NCBI GenBank assembly: GCA_004299705.1
Contig: SCQS01000060.1
Span: 36,568-100,567, forward strand
Reading direction: 5' to 3'
Origin: Rhodanobacteraceae bacterium
Lineage (GTDB): Bacteria > Pseudomonadota > Gammaproteobacteria > Xanthomonadales > Rhodanobacteraceae
DNA length: 64,000 nucleotides
The notes under the pieces are model-generated. The model worked only from the letters and a program-made list of their open reading frames with translations, did not search any database and had not been told where the DNA came from. Shown in pieces: positions 10,791 to 19,495 of this stretch. Each line of letters starts with the position of its first letter. Position 1 is the first letter of the stretch. The position numbers were made by a program, and so were the translations under genes.

Positions 10791-11162
10791 CTATAACGCC
10801 CGCGACACCAGAATCACGATCCAGATCACCAACACGTTCAACATCAGCAGGAACACCGCGGCCGAGCCCATGTCCTTGGCGCGGCCGGCGATCGCGTTGT
10901 ACTCCGGCCACAGCTTGTCTATGACGGCCTCGAGGCCTGAGTTCAGCATTTCCGCCGCCAGCACCGGCAGCAGCGATCCGGCCAGCAGCGCTTTTTCGAC
11001 CGCGCCGTGGCCCAGCCACAACCCGATCGGAAACAGGATCACGAACAGCACCACTTCGAGGCGGAACGATGCCTCCACCCGCCAGCCCTCGTGCAGGCCC
11101 TTGAGCGACCAGACCAATGCGCGCCAGATCTGGCGTGGCCCGCGGTTGACTTGGCTTGGCAT
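10791..11162 (-). CDS. dgkA: Diacylglycerol kinase
   Basis: An integral inner-membrane lipid kinase of 123 residues, phosphorylating diacylglycerol to phosphatidate, chiefly to recycle the diacylglycerol left by membrane-derived sugar synthesis. The sequence has an amphipathic N-terminus, a conserved EASFRLE stretch, three hydrophobic helices, and AEMLNSGLEAVID between helices, the place of the family active-site Glu. The start at 11162 (MPSQVNRGPRQIWRA) is canonical. The frame continues upstream but reads into the divergent gene region. TPM follows 84 bases after its stop. Confidence 0.9.
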   Translation of the reverse strand: MPSQVNRGPRQIWRALVWSLKGLHEGWRVEASFRLEVVLFVILFPIGLWLGHGAVEKALLAGSLLPVLAAEMLNSGLEAVIDKLWPEYNAIAGRAKDMGSAAVFLLMLNVLVIWIVILVSRAL

Positions 11163-11277
11163 GCCTCGCTCCCGTTCGTATGTCGCAGGATGCACCCGGC
11201 ACTTGCCTGGGGCGTGGAACGCGCGCCAGCATACGATGCCACGATGATCGCTGCGAGTTTCGCGGCGGGGAGGACGC

Positions 11278-11466
11278 GTGAGAACGTTGCGTCGCTGGCT
11301 ACCGTTGATCCTGCTGGTCCCGTTCATTGCCACGCTGTGGCTGCCCTTCTACAACCGCGCGCAGCCGGCGATCGCGGGCTTCCCGTTCTTCTACGTGTGG
11401 CTGTTCGCATGGGTGGTACTGACCGCACTGCTGACGTGGGCGGTGCACCGCGGGTGGCGGACATGA
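11278..11466 (+). CDS. DUF3311 small membrane protein
   Basis: A 62-residue protein with two hydrophobic helices separated by FYNRAQPAIAGFPFFYVW, the conserved core of DUF3311. Such proteins are regularly encoded immediately before sodium:solute symporters and are presumed accessory subunits. Translation starts at a GTG. The stop overlaps the symporter ATG (ATGA at 11463-11466), implying tight coupling. No function has been shown that I can cite. Confidence 0.8.
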   Translation: MRTLRRWLPLILLVPFIATLWLPFYNRAQPAIAGFPFFYVWLFAWVVLTALLTWAVHRGWRT

Positions 11467-13016
11467 CACTCCATCCGGAATCGGCCGCGCGGTTCGACTG
11501 GAGCGCGATGGGTGTTTTCGTGTTCTTCTTCGCGCTGGTGACGGTGCTGGGTTTCGTCGCGGCGCGCTGGCGGCGCGGCGATCTTGCGCAGCTCTCCGAA
11601 TGGGGCCTGGGCGGACGACGTTTCGGCAGCTTCGTCACATGGTTTCTGCTGGGTGGCGATCTCTACACGGCGTACACCCTGATCGCGGTGCCGGCGCTGG
11701 TGTACGCGGTGGGCGCCTACGGCTTCTTCGCGATGCCATACGCAATCATCGCCTACCCGATCGTGTTCATGACCATGCCGCGGCTGTGGAACGCGTGCAA
11801 GAAACACGGCTGGATCACCTCGGCGGATTTCGTCGAGGGCCGCTACGGCAGCCGCGGCCTCGCGCTGGCGGTCGCGGTCACCGGCGTCGTTGCGACCATG
11901 CCCTACATCGCGCTGCAACTGGTGGGGCTGGAAGTGGTGTTCGAGGCGATGGGTTTCGGCGCACTCGGAATCGGCAAGGAAACGCCGCTGCTGATCGCGT
12001 TCGTGATCCTGGCGCTGTACACCTATTCCAGCGGCTTGCGTGCACCGGCGATGATCGCGTTCGTGAAAGACGCGATGCTGTACATCACCGTGATCGCGGC
12101 GGTGGTGGTCATCCCGATCAAGCTGGGCGGCTACGGCCACATCTTCCATGCCGCGCAGCAAGCGTTCGCGGCGAAGGGCGGCGCCACCGGTATCGTGCTG
12201 AAGCCGGACCAGTACTGGCCGTTCGCGACGCTGGCGCTGGGCTCCGCGTTCGCGCTGTTCCTGTACCCGCACGCCACCACCGCCACGCTTTCCGCATCGG
12301 GACCGCAAACCATCCGCCGCAATGCCGTGTGGCTGCCGGCCTACAGCATCGTGTTGATCCTGGTATCGCTGCTGGGCTACATGGCGCTGGCCGCGCACAT
12401 CCACGTCAAGGACAGTTCGATGGCGGTGCCCGCGCTGATCAACGCGAGCTTTCCGCCCTGGTTCGCGGGCTTCTGCTTTGCCGCGATTGCGCTGGGCGCG
12501 CTGGTGCCGGCCGCGATCATGTCGATCGGCGCGGCCAACCTGTTCACCCGCAACATCTGGAAGCCGTACATCAACGAGAAGCTGACCGACAAACAGGAAT
12601 CGCGCATCGCCAAGAACGTGTCGCTGCTGGTGAAGTTCGGCGCGCTGCTGGCGGTGCTGTACCTGCCCACGAAGTTCGCGATCGACCTGCAACTGCTGGG
12701 CGGCATCTGGATGTTGCAGATTTTCCCCACCGTGATCTGCGGCCTGTTCACGCGCTGGCTGTGCGCATCCGCCCTGCTCGCCGGCTGGATCGCCGGCATG
12801 GCGATGGGCAGCGCGCTGGCGTTCCACCAAGGCCTGAAACCGGTGTATGCGCTCATGATCGGCGGGCAACACTACGGCATCTACATAGGGCTGCTGGCGC
12901 TCGCCGCCAACTTCGTCGTCACCATCGTCGCCACGCCGATCGTGGCGGCGATCAGGCGCGAGGCGCCGCGGGATTGCACGCAGAAGGTGGATTTCGAGGA
13001 TGCACTACCCGACTGA
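11463..13016 (+). CDS. Sodium:solute symporter family transporter
   Basis: A 517-residue inner-membrane transporter of the SSS family with about 13 hydrophobic segments. FGSFVTWFLLGGDLYTAYT near residue 50 and the GADLxxA-like TSADFVEGRYGSR segment fit the family. Pairing with a DUF3311 protein is typical of the MctP-like branch, which takes up monocarboxylates or some amino acids. That substrate idea is inference from context only. Start ATG 11463 overlaps the upstream stop. The C-terminus is polar (about 20 residues). Confidence 0.85.
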   Translation: MTLHPESAARFDWSAMGVFVFFFALVTVLGFVAARWRRGDLAQLSEWGLGGRRFGSFVTWFLLGGDLYTAYTLIAVPALVYAVGAYGFFAMPYAIIAYPIVFMTMPRLWNACKKHGWITSADFVEGRYGSRGLALAVAVTGVVATMPYIALQLVGLEVVFEAMGFGALGIGKETPLLIAFVILALYTYSSGLRAPAMIAFVKDAMLYITVIAAVVVIPIKLGGYGHIFHAAQQAFAAKGGATGIVLKPDQYWPFATLALGSAFALFLYPHATTATLSASGPQTIRRNAVWLPAYSIVLILVSLLGYMALAAHIHVKDSSMAVPALINASFPPWFAGFCFAAIALGALVPAAIMSIGAANLFTRNIWKPYINEKLTDKQESRIAKNVSLLVKFGALLAVLYLPTKFAIDLQLLGGIWMLQIFPTVICGLFTRWLCASALLAGWIAGMAMGSALAFHQGLKPVYALMIGGQHYGIYIGLLALAANFVVTIVATPIVAAIRREAPRDCTQKVDFEDALPD

Positions 13017-13034
13017 TGCTGTATCCCCAGTTTG

Positions 13035-13541
13035 TCAACGCTTGATCGTTTCGACGATCGGTTTTCCATCCACGACCTTGAAGTGGAACGCGTACCAGAG
13101 GCTGAAAGGCTTGCTGGTTAGCTCGTACGTGCCGTCCGATTCCGGTTTTTCCATCCACAGCGGCGTGAAGGCCCATTGCATCGCCGCTTGGACAACTGCG
13201 GCTTCGAACAGCGCGTGATCCGGTCCCTTGTCCGTATTCGACACCGGATACACTGCGGTTACGCGTCCACCCTTGTCCATTACCAGTCGTGCAACCACGA
13301 TCACCGACGCTGCACCCGGGCGGACAAGTGACGGCGGATAAATCGGCGCAACCTGCCTGTCCGGCTCTGGCTTTACCGCTGTCTCGCCCGGTGTGAGTAC
13401 GTAACTCGGCGTGCCTTTTGGCACCAGCATTTCATAACTGGTTCTGGGTTGCGGGTTCGGCTTGAGCGTGGTTCGAGTGCTGCAAGCCGCGAGCAAACAT
13501 GCGGTCATGACGAACGGCGATCCGAACCGGACTTTCGTCAT
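13035..13541 (-). CDS. Lipoprotein with TonB C-terminal-like domain
   Basis: A 168-residue exported protein. The N-terminus MTKVRFGSPF leads into a lipobox LLAAC, with the lipidated Cys near residue 19. The rest (about 55-165) resembles a TonB C-terminal domain: YPPSLVRPG, then VIVVARLVMDKGGRV and AVVQAAMQWAFTPL. ATG 13541 is preferred; GTG 13550 is possible. It sits directly downstream of the BlaR1-like gene, which ends in the same kind of domain, so the two may interact or share a signal. That is inference. Confidence 0.7.
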   Translation of the reverse strand: MTKVRFGSPFVMTACLLAACSTRTTLKPNPQPRTSYEMLVPKGTPSYVLTPGETAVKPEPDRQVAPIYPPSLVRPGAASVIVVARLVMDKGGRVTAVYPVSNTDKGPDHALFEAAVVQAAMQWAFTPLWMEKPESDGTYELTSKPFSLWYAFHFKVVDGKPIVETIKR

Positions 13542-13567
13542 CGTCTCCACACCCCCTCACTTCGGAA

Positions 13568-14899
13568 TCAGGTTGATGCCTGCGCCGATGCAGGTGCGAT
13601 GCACGAGAACGATTTGCCTTTTCCCTGCCTGTAAACAAGTCCGGACGGGCAGGATGCGGAAGCCGACGATGGCGGATAGGACAGCGAGAAGCTGACCGGG
13701 ATCTTCACCACCCCGCCCACCGGATGGCCATGCTTCATCCCTGGGTGGAACTTCCATTGCGCGGCAGCACCCATCGCGACGTTCTGCAGCACTGCCGGCG
13801 CGGTGGTGCCCTTCGGGTCCACGGCGACCTTCTTGACGTCACCTTGCGCATCGACGGTGACGTCCAGTATCACCGTACCCTGCTTGCCTTCCTGTGCAGC
13901 CTTCACCGGATACTTGGGCATGTGGTGGTTCTTGAAAGTGACGTCCACCGACGCCGGCGTGAACGATGCGTGCGGTGCAGCGGCCAGTACCGGCATTGCG
14001 CCGCCTGCAACCACGAGACTGCCGCCGAGCAGCGTGGCAATGACGAGGAATCCGACGCGACGCAGTAGCGTGCCCGGCTGGACGCGGGTAATCATCGCGA
14101 TGCGCTCCTTCAGTTGTGGCTCGGCGAGCCACGGAATCAACGCAGGCGCCGGTTGCGCCGCGACACTGTCCAGCAACGCGCGTGCGTAGTTCGCCTGCCG
14201 CCGCGGCAAGGCGCGCAGCGAGGCGGCATCGCAGGCCAGTTCCTGGTCGAGACGAAAACGTGAGCGTGACAGCCATGCCAGCGGGTGGAACCACAGCAGC
14301 ACGGACGCGATTTCCATCGCGAGGCTCCACCACGCATCGCCGCGACGGGCATGGGTCAGTTCGTGGCGCAGAACCAGCTCGCGCGTGGCAGCGCTGTCGA
14401 ACCGCTCGGCAAAATCGACCGGCAACAGCAGCAGGGGTCGCGGCAGCGCCCACAACAATGCGGGTCCGTGCGCGTGCACGCGCACGCGATGCAGATCGAA
14501 ATCGGGCGCGACATCGTGCAACATCTGCCGCCATGCACCCGGCGCAACACGTGCATCCCGCAACAAGCGCACGTAATGGAAAGCGAGCCGCAACAAAGCC
14601 GCTGCAGCGCCAAACAGCCAAACGATCATCAGCCAGTATGTCCCATCGACAATCGGAACCTTTGTCGCTGTGTGGATACCTGCAGGTTGCGCGGTCACCA
14701 GCACGGCGGGCAGAGTCCAGCTCGCGGCCGGCATCCAGCCATGCGGCAGCCACGGCGCCAGTGCCAACACCACCGGCAGCAGCCACAGCGCGAACGCCGG
14801 GCCCGCACCGAACACGCGGCGCGCCGGTCGGCGCAACAGCAACACCAGCGCCAGCCCGAGCGTCACGCCACACAGCATTCGCAGCAGAAGTTCAGTCAT
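13568..14899 (-). CDS. BlaR1-like M56 membrane metalloprotease with C-terminal TonB domain
   Basis: A 443-residue inner-membrane sensor protease. Helices lie near 5-22, 35-52 and 85-110, with a gluzincin site HELTH at 179-183 and a third zinc ligand Glu220 in DQELACDA. A further helix lies near 285-310. The periplasmic C-terminus carries a TonB-C domain (PKYPVKAAQEGKQG then AAAQWKFHPG) instead of the penicillin-binding sensor of true BlaR1. Known M56 sensors cleave or trigger cleavage of their BlaI repressor; here blaI overlaps the start by eight bases. What the TonB domain senses is unknown. The C-terminus has two extra Cys residues. Confidence 0.85.
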   Translation of the reverse strand: MTELLLRMLCGVTLGLALVLLLRRPARRVFGAGPAFALWLLPVVLALAPWLPHGWMPAASWTLPAVLVTAQPAGIHTATKVPIVDGTYWLMIVWLFGAAAALLRLAFHYVRLLRDARVAPGAWRQMLHDVAPDFDLHRVRVHAHGPALLWALPRPLLLLPVDFAERFDSAATRELVLRHELTHARRGDAWWSLAMEIASVLLWFHPLAWLSRSRFRLDQELACDAASLRALPRRQANYARALLDSVAAQPAPALIPWLAEPQLKERIAMITRVQPGTLLRRVGFLVIATLLGGSLVVAGGAMPVLAAAPHASFTPASVDVTFKNHHMPKYPVKAAQEGKQGTVILDVTVDAQGDVKKVAVDPKGTTAPAVLQNVAMGAAAQWKFHPGMKHGHPVGGVVKIPVSFSLSYPPSSASASCPSGLVYRQGKGKSFSCIAPASAQAST

Positions 14900-15290
14900 T
14901 GCGGCGCTCCTTCTTTTCCAACCGGTCCACCAGTTTGCGCAACTCGGCCACGTCCTTCGCACCCAGTTTCTCGTTGCAGCTGAAGTGCACCAGCAAGGGC
15001 GCGACGCGCCCGCCGAACACGCGATTCAGCAGACTGCGGCTTTCCGCCGACTGCCAGGCCTCGCGCGTCAGCACGGGCGAATACAGGTAACGCCGCCCGT
15101 CGCGCTCGGCATGCACGGCGCCCTTGCGTATCAGGCGATGCAGCAGCGTGCGCACGGTGTTTTCGTGCCAGTCGGTACCGGCGTGCAGCGCGGCCACGAG
15201 ATCTTCTGACCCCTGCGGTGCGCGTTTCCACAACTGCTCCATCACGCGGCTTTCGGCTTCGCTGATGGAGGGATCGGCGGGTTTGCTCAT
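14892..15290 (-). CDS. BlaI/MecI-family transcriptional repressor
   Basis: A 132-residue winged-helix repressor. SISEAESRVMEQLWK and NTVRTLLHRLIRKGAVHAERDGRRYLYSP (split across the HTH and wing) match the BlaI family. The C-terminal helices (about 85-130) would dimerise. It is the first gene of a BlaI-BlaR1-lipoprotein operon. Two BlaI-type boxes lie 15-54 bases upstream, so autoregulation is likely. In characterised systems the partner M56 protease inactivates the repressor by cleavage in the dimer region. Confidence 0.9.
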   Translation of the reverse strand: MSKPADPSISEAESRVMEQLWKRAPQGSEDLVAALHAGTDWHENTVRTLLHRLIRKGAVHAERDGRRYLYSPVLTREAWQSAESRSLLNRVFGGRVAPLLVHFSCNEKLGAKDVAELRKLVDRLEKKERRND

Positions 15291-15304
15291 GGCCTCGACA
15301 ATTC

Positions 15305-15355
15305 AACGACAAGCGTAGTTTTTGCAAACACTACACCTGTCGTTTTGTTTGTCAA
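15305..15355 (-). promoter_or_regulatory. Promoter with double BlaI-type operator
   Basis: On the minus strand a consensus -35 TTGACA occupies 15350-15355. Downstream lies a 40-base dyad centred on 15324/15325 with arms AACGACA (15305-15311) and TGTCGTT (15338-15344), GTAGT (15315-15319) and ACTAC (15330-15334), and a TTTGCAAA core. Read as units, ACTACA-cc-TGTCGT is a near-palindrome of the TACA/TGTA BlaI box type, and its inverted, weaker partner is ACGACA-ag-CGTAGT. It would block the -10 region of the blaI promoter. Confidence 0.7.
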
Positions 15356-15386
15356 GCGAACGCGCAATGATGTTTCCCAGGAAACG

Positions 15387-15445
15387 GTCGCCGGCGAGGC
15401 CGGCTCCTACGAGGAACTTCTCGTAGGAGCGCGCCTGCGCGCGAC
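15387..15445. repeat. GTAGGAGC-family hairpin repeat
   Basis: GTCGCCGGCGAGGCCGGCTC and the distal CTCGTAGGAGCGCGC...GCGCGAC segment form a long imperfect stem; the inner CTCCTACGAG / CTCGTAGGAG pair perfectly. The same family occurs at 29893-29950 and 55180-55277. It lies between blaI and prmC. Confidence 0.65.
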
Positions 15446-15485
15446 ACTCCACATCCAGCGGTGACGTGTCGGCGCGAAGACGGGG

Positions 15486-16316
15486 CTACATCCGTCCGCC
15501 GCTCACCCGCTCGCGGCCTTCGAGATCGGGCTCGGTAAAGACGTCGGCATACCCGTGCGCCGACAGCGACCCGCGCACGGCTGCGCCCTGCCCGAAACCG
15601 TGTTCCAGCAGCAGCCAGCCATCATCATGCAAGTGACTGCGCACATCACGGATTATGCTGTGGATCGCATCGAGGCCGTCGACACCCGACGACAACGCCA
15701 GCGGCGGTTCGAAGCGCAAATCGCCTTCGCGCAGATGCGGGTCGGCTTCGGCAATGTAGGGCGGATTCGAGACGATCAGGTCGAAATGCTGGTCGCCCAG
15801 GGCCGCGCACCAGTCGCCATGCCGGAAACCGACGTGGGCCAACCGCAAGCGTTGTGCATTTTCGCGGGCGACGGCGAGGGCCGCGTCACTCGCGTCCGTT
15901 GCCAGCACGTGCGCGCGTGGACGTGCCTTGGCGATCGCCAGCGCGATCGCGCCGGAACCGGTACCGAGGTCGGCCACGTGGGATTCCGCATCAATCGGGA
16001 TACGCCGCAAAGCCAGATCGACCAGCAGTTCGGTTTCCGTGCGCGGAATCAGCACGTCCGGTGTCACGCGCAAATCCAGTACATGGAAACCACGCGTGCC
16101 GGTCAGGTAGGCGATTGGCTCGCCGCGGGCACGGCGTTCGATCAGATCATGGAAAGTTGCCGCGCACGACGCGTCAACGGAATCGCCGGCATGCGCGATC
16201 AGCCACGCGTCGGATACACCGAGCACGTGGCGCAACAATAGCGCGGCATCGCGCCGCGCTTCGTCGCCAGGCAATGCGCGAGCACCTTGCTTCAGCCACT
16301 CGCAAACTGTTGCCAT
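15486..16316 (-). CDS. prmC: Peptide chain release factor N5-glutamine methyltransferase
   Basis: A 276-residue SAM-dependent methyltransferase that methylates the GGQ glutamine of release factors RF1/RF2 to speed termination. It has a helical N-terminal substrate domain (about 1-90, with PIAYLTGTRGFHVLDLRV), SAM motif I DLGTGSG at 116-122, and the catalytic NPPY at 184-187 (SNPPYIAEAD). The start at 16316 (MATVCEWLKQG) gives the usual length; the upstream continuation reads into a repeat hairpin. prfA is not in view. Confidence 0.92.
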   Translation of the reverse strand: MATVCEWLKQGARALPGDEARRDAALLLRHVLGVSDAWLIAHAGDSVDASCAATFHDLIERRARGEPIAYLTGTRGFHVLDLRVTPDVLIPRTETELLVDLALRRIPIDAESHVADLGTGSGAIALAIAKARPRAHVLATDASDAALAVARENAQRLRLAHVGFRHGDWCAALGDQHFDLIVSNPPYIAEADPHLREGDLRFEPPLALSSGVDGLDAIHSIIRDVRSHLHDDGWLLLEHGFGQGAAVRGSLSAHGYADVFTEPDLEGRERVSGGRM

Positions 16317-16343
16317 CACGCCATTCCGCCAACATTCGTCATC

Positions 16344-16497
16344 GATGCCCTCTCCCCCAAATGGCTCCATCGTTTGGGGGAGAGGGTGAGAGGGCATACG
16401 TCACCACTGCGAAGACACGTCTGAAAACGTGAGGTGCCGCCCCCTCACCCCAGCCCCCTCCCCCAACGATGCAGCGCTGGGGGAGGGGAGCATGGCT
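16344..16497. repeat. Two C-rich/G-rich hairpin repeats
   Basis: CTCTCCCCCAAA and TTTGGGGGAGAG (16350-16384) form a perfect stem around TGGCTCCATCG. A second C/G-rich pair follows at 16441-16495, with CTCCCCCAA opposite TGGGGGAG. The family recurs at 34183-34275, 53594-53712 and 57915-57971. There is no T-run. Confidence 0.6.
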
Positions 16498-16498
16498 T

Positions 16499-19285
16499 CT
16501 ACTGCGTGATCGACGCCGGGTTCTGGTGCGCCTTCAGCGCACTGCACAGCAGGATCCGTTCGTCGGTCTGCGCCAGGCCGCGCTTCAGGCCGGGAATCGT
16601 GCCGAGCTTGGGCTTGAAGAACGCCTCCAGCCGCTGCGCCTCGCTGTCGGAACAACTGCCTGCCGCCGCCACCATCGGCAACGCGCCGGAGAACACGTCG
16701 GTACGCGCAAGAATCTTGTCGTAGTGCGAGGTGAACCAGCTCCACAACTGGTTGCGTTGCGCCACCGTTTCGCGGCCGCCGAACAGCAGCATGTCCATCT
16801 CGCCGACTTTCACGGCCGGATTCAGCGCGAAGCTGCGCGCGACATCAGCCTCGGCACCTTGCGCATGACCGAGCGCGCGCAGCATCGCATTGCGCTTGAC
16901 CGGGTTGCTGGTCTTCGGGATCGCGGCCATCAGTTCGTCCACCGCGGGCTTGCCCTTCTCTTCAACCGCGACGGACAACACCGTGGTCAGAAGATCCGGG
17001 TTGGCCGCGCCGAGGTCGGGCAGGCCGTCCTTGCCGGGCGCAAGCGCTGCTTCGCCCTGCTTCAGCAATGCGGCGCGCACCTGCGGCACCTTGAACTCGA
17101 GGCCCAGTGCGCTGGCCAGCCGGCTGCGCATCAACACGTCGTCGGCCGACTCGCCACTACGCCGCTGGTAACCCAGGTCTTCGAGACGCGGCAGATACGC
17201 CTTGGCGACCGCGTCGCGCACGGTGGCCTTCTGTGCCGGGGTCTGCGCTTCGTGCTGGTAGATCCAGCGGACGGTTCCGAGCGGAGCCAGCGCAATCTGG
17301 CCGACTTTCGACGGCGCCAAAGCGCGCATTTCCGCCAACACTTCATCGGCGTCCAGATCGCCACGCTGGAACGCGGCGCTGATCGAATCGGTGTAGGCCA
17401 ATTGCTCACCGTCGTCGCGTTGCGAAATCGCCTTGGCCAGCGCGGCGCGATCGGCCTTGGCCATCTCGAAGCGGTAGTAGCCATCGCCGTTGGCGTTCGG
17501 CATGTACCACGCGGGGCAGGTGCTGCCATCGACCTTCATCGTGCCGGTTTTCCGGCTCAGCATCTGGCACTGCACCCCGCTCGGGAAGCGCACGCACACC
17601 GGGATGCCCCACAGGCGATCGAGGCTGCCCTTGGAACCCAGCGGCAGGTAGCGGCTCTGGGTCAGGTCGAGTACCGCGCCGCCCTTCGGATTGCAGTCCA
17701 GTTTCGTTTCGACCAGCGGCACGCCGTTCTGGTTGAGGAAGCTCTTGAACGCCGCCTTGAACGCTTCGCCCTTGCCCGCGGCGGTCGCGATCGCGTTCAC
17801 CAGGTCATTGGCGTCGGCGTTGCCGAACTTGTGTGCCTGGATGTAGGCGCGCATGCCCTTCTGGAACACCTTGGGGCCGACGAAGTTCTCGAACATGCCG
17901 ATGACCGCGGCGCCCTTCTGGTAGGTGATGCCGTCGAACGCGGTCATGATGTCGCCGTTGCCGGTGATCGGCTGGCGGATCATGCGCGCGCTGGCCAGGC
18001 TGTCGCTCTGCATCGCGCCCTGCGCGCCCTCGATGCGGCCGAGGTGCGCGTGCCAGTCGGGATGGATTTCACCCTCGACCTTCTGCTGCATCCAGGTGGC
18101 AAAGGCCTCGTTGAGCCAGATGTCGTTCCACCACTCCAGCGTCACGGTGTCGCCGGTCCACTGGTGCGCCATCTCGTGCGCCTCGACGTTGAACACGCTG
18201 CGCACCTGCGAAGGCGAGGCATCCGGGGTCAGCTGCAGCAGGAAGTCGCGGTAGGTGATGAGCCCCGCGTTCTCCATCGCGCCCGCGGAGAAATCCGGCA
18301 GCGCGGCGAGGTCGAGTTTGCCGAACGGATAGCCGAAGCCGTAATAGGCTTCCTCGTGCTCGATGATCGCCGGCGCCATCGCCAGCGCGCGCTTCAGTTC
18401 ATAGCCCTTGCCCTTGACCGCGATGCCGCGCAGCGGCACCGGCGTGGAACGCCACGGGTCCGGCGGAATGGTCGGGCCGTTGACGATGTCCCACGGGCCG
18501 ACCAGCCACGCATACAGATACGTCGGCAGCGGCTTGGTCTGCTGGAAGGTGATGGTCTTCCAACCCTTGCTGGCTGGCTTGTCGCTGGCCTCGGGCGCGT
18601 TCGCGACGGCCTTGTCGGCCTCGGGGATCGTCAGCGACAGCGTCAGCGGCGCCTTGAAGCCCGGCTCGTCGAAGCACGGGAACGCGAGGCGCGCGCTGAT
18701 CGGTTCCATCTGGGTCATCAGGTAGGCGTTGCCGCCTGACACGACCTTGTAATAGCCCTGCAAGGTCTGGTTGTAGGGCGCAGTGAACGCAAACTTCAGC
18801 GTGATCTTCTGCGGTTGCAGCGTCGTGCCGAACTCGACCCGCGCGACGCCCGCCTTGGCAGCGGCGGGGGTCACCGCGCCGTCGTACGTGCCGGTCTGGA
18901 CCTTGCCGTTCGCGTCGGTGACCGTGACCTTCGAAACCTTCAGGTCCTTGCCGTGCAGCCACAGATAATTCGACGCCTGCTTCAAGTCCACCGCGATCGT
19001 GACCGTACCGCTGTAGTCGGACTGGTCGGGGTCGCTCTTGAGCGCAAGGTCATACAACTCCGGTACCGCCCAATCGGGCAGCCGTGTCATCGGCGGCGTG
19101 TTGGCGGTCACCTCGACCGTGGCCGGCTGCGCCGTGGTCGCTGCCTTGGCGGTGCTGGCCGCCGCGGCCGCGGCAGTCGCCGCCGGTGCCGGCTGCTGCG
19201 CCGTGGCCTGGGAAGGATGCTGCGAGCATGCCGCGCATGCCACTGTCAGCAGCCCCACCATCGCTGCCTTGAAGATCATTCGCAT
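16499..19285 (-). CDS. M1-family zinc aminopeptidase, putative lipoprotein
   Basis: A 928-residue exported aminopeptidase that should trim N-terminal residues from peptides. Residues 1-21 form a lipoprotein-like signal ending CAACS, followed by a low-complexity Ala/Thr/Gln linker to about 65. Catalytic hallmarks are exopeptidase motif GAMEN at 335-339 and zinc site HEMAH at 370-374, with the distal Glu393. The C-terminal half is an ERAP1-type helical domain. ATG 19285 has GGAG nine bases upstream; the frame extends further but without a better site. It is divergent from the TonB receptor at 19496, so their expression may be linked. Export suggests it digests peptides in the periplasm, perhaps feeding the adjacent island. 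Confidence 0.9.
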   Translation of the reverse strand: MRMIFKAAMVGLLTVACAACSQHPSQATAQQPAPAATAAAAAASTAKAATTAQPATVEVTANTPPMTRLPDWAVPELYDLALKSDPDQSDYSGTVTIAVDLKQASNYLWLHGKDLKVSKVTVTDANGKVQTGTYDGAVTPAAAKAGVARVEFGTTLQPQKITLKFAFTAPYNQTLQGYYKVVSGGNAYLMTQMEPISARLAFPCFDEPGFKAPLTLSLTIPEADKAVANAPEASDKPASKGWKTITFQQTKPLPTYLYAWLVGPWDIVNGPTIPPDPWRSTPVPLRGIAVKGKGYELKRALAMAPAIIEHEEAYYGFGYPFGKLDLAALPDFSAGAMENAGLITYRDFLLQLTPDASPSQVRSVFNVEAHEMAHQWTGDTVTLEWWNDIWLNEAFATWMQQKVEGEIHPDWHAHLGRIEGAQGAMQSDSLASARMIRQPITGNGDIMTAFDGITYQKGAAVIGMFENFVGPKVFQKGMRAYIQAHKFGNADANDLVNAIATAAGKGEAFKAAFKSFLNQNGVPLVETKLDCNPKGGAVLDLTQSRYLPLGSKGSLDRLWGIPVCVRFPSGVQCQMLSRKTGTMKVDGSTCPAWYMPNANGDGYYRFEMAKADRAALAKAISQRDDGEQLAYTDSISAAFQRGDLDADEVLAEMRALAPSKVGQIALAPLGTVRWIYQHEAQTPAQKATVRDAVAKAYLPRLEDLGYQRRSGESADDVLMRSRLASALGLEFKVPQVRAALLKQGEAALAPGKDGLPDLGAANPDLLTTVLSVAVEEKGKPAVDELMAAIPKTSNPVKRNAMLRALGHAQGAEADVARSFALNPAVKVGEMDMLLFGGRETVAQRNQLWSWFTSHYDKILARTDVFSGALPMVAAAGSCSDSEAQRLEAFFKPKLGTIPGLKRGLAQTDERILLCSALKAHQNPASITQ

Positions 19286-19415
19286 TGAACCGCACTCCAT
19301 GCCGAGGGAATAACCCGGCAGTGCAGCACGCTTGCGCGCGCATCGCAAGTGACGGAAGTCCCTGCCGCCACGTCGGCCACCCTGTCCTTCTCCGTTCTCG
19401 CCGGAAACTTTGATA

Positions 19416-19453
19416 TATAACTACCATTGACAAACAAATGTGATAGTTATAAC
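19416..19453 (+). promoter_or_regulatory. Candidate promoter and operator for the receptor/hydrolase island
   Basis: A consensus -35 TTGACA (19427-19432) is followed by TATAAC (19448-19453, 15-base spacer) or TAACAA (19450-19455, 17-base spacer). Perfect 8-base inverted arms TATAACTA (19416-19423) and TAGTTATA (19444-19451) flank the -35 and overlap the -10. The AT-rich patch is conspicuous in this GC-rich DNA. It lies in the divergent gap between the M1 aminopeptidase and the receptor. A dimeric regulator, possibly the RpiR-type protein encoded at the end of the island, could bind here. Confidence 0.55.
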
Positions 19454-19495
19454 AATGACGGCACAGGTCAACTCATGCTGTCAGGAGGGTGGGTC

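Noticed and set aside
13035..15290. Classical beta-lactam resistance operon
   Set aside because: BlaI and M56 genes are present but the sensor is a TonB domain and no beta-lactamase is adjacent.
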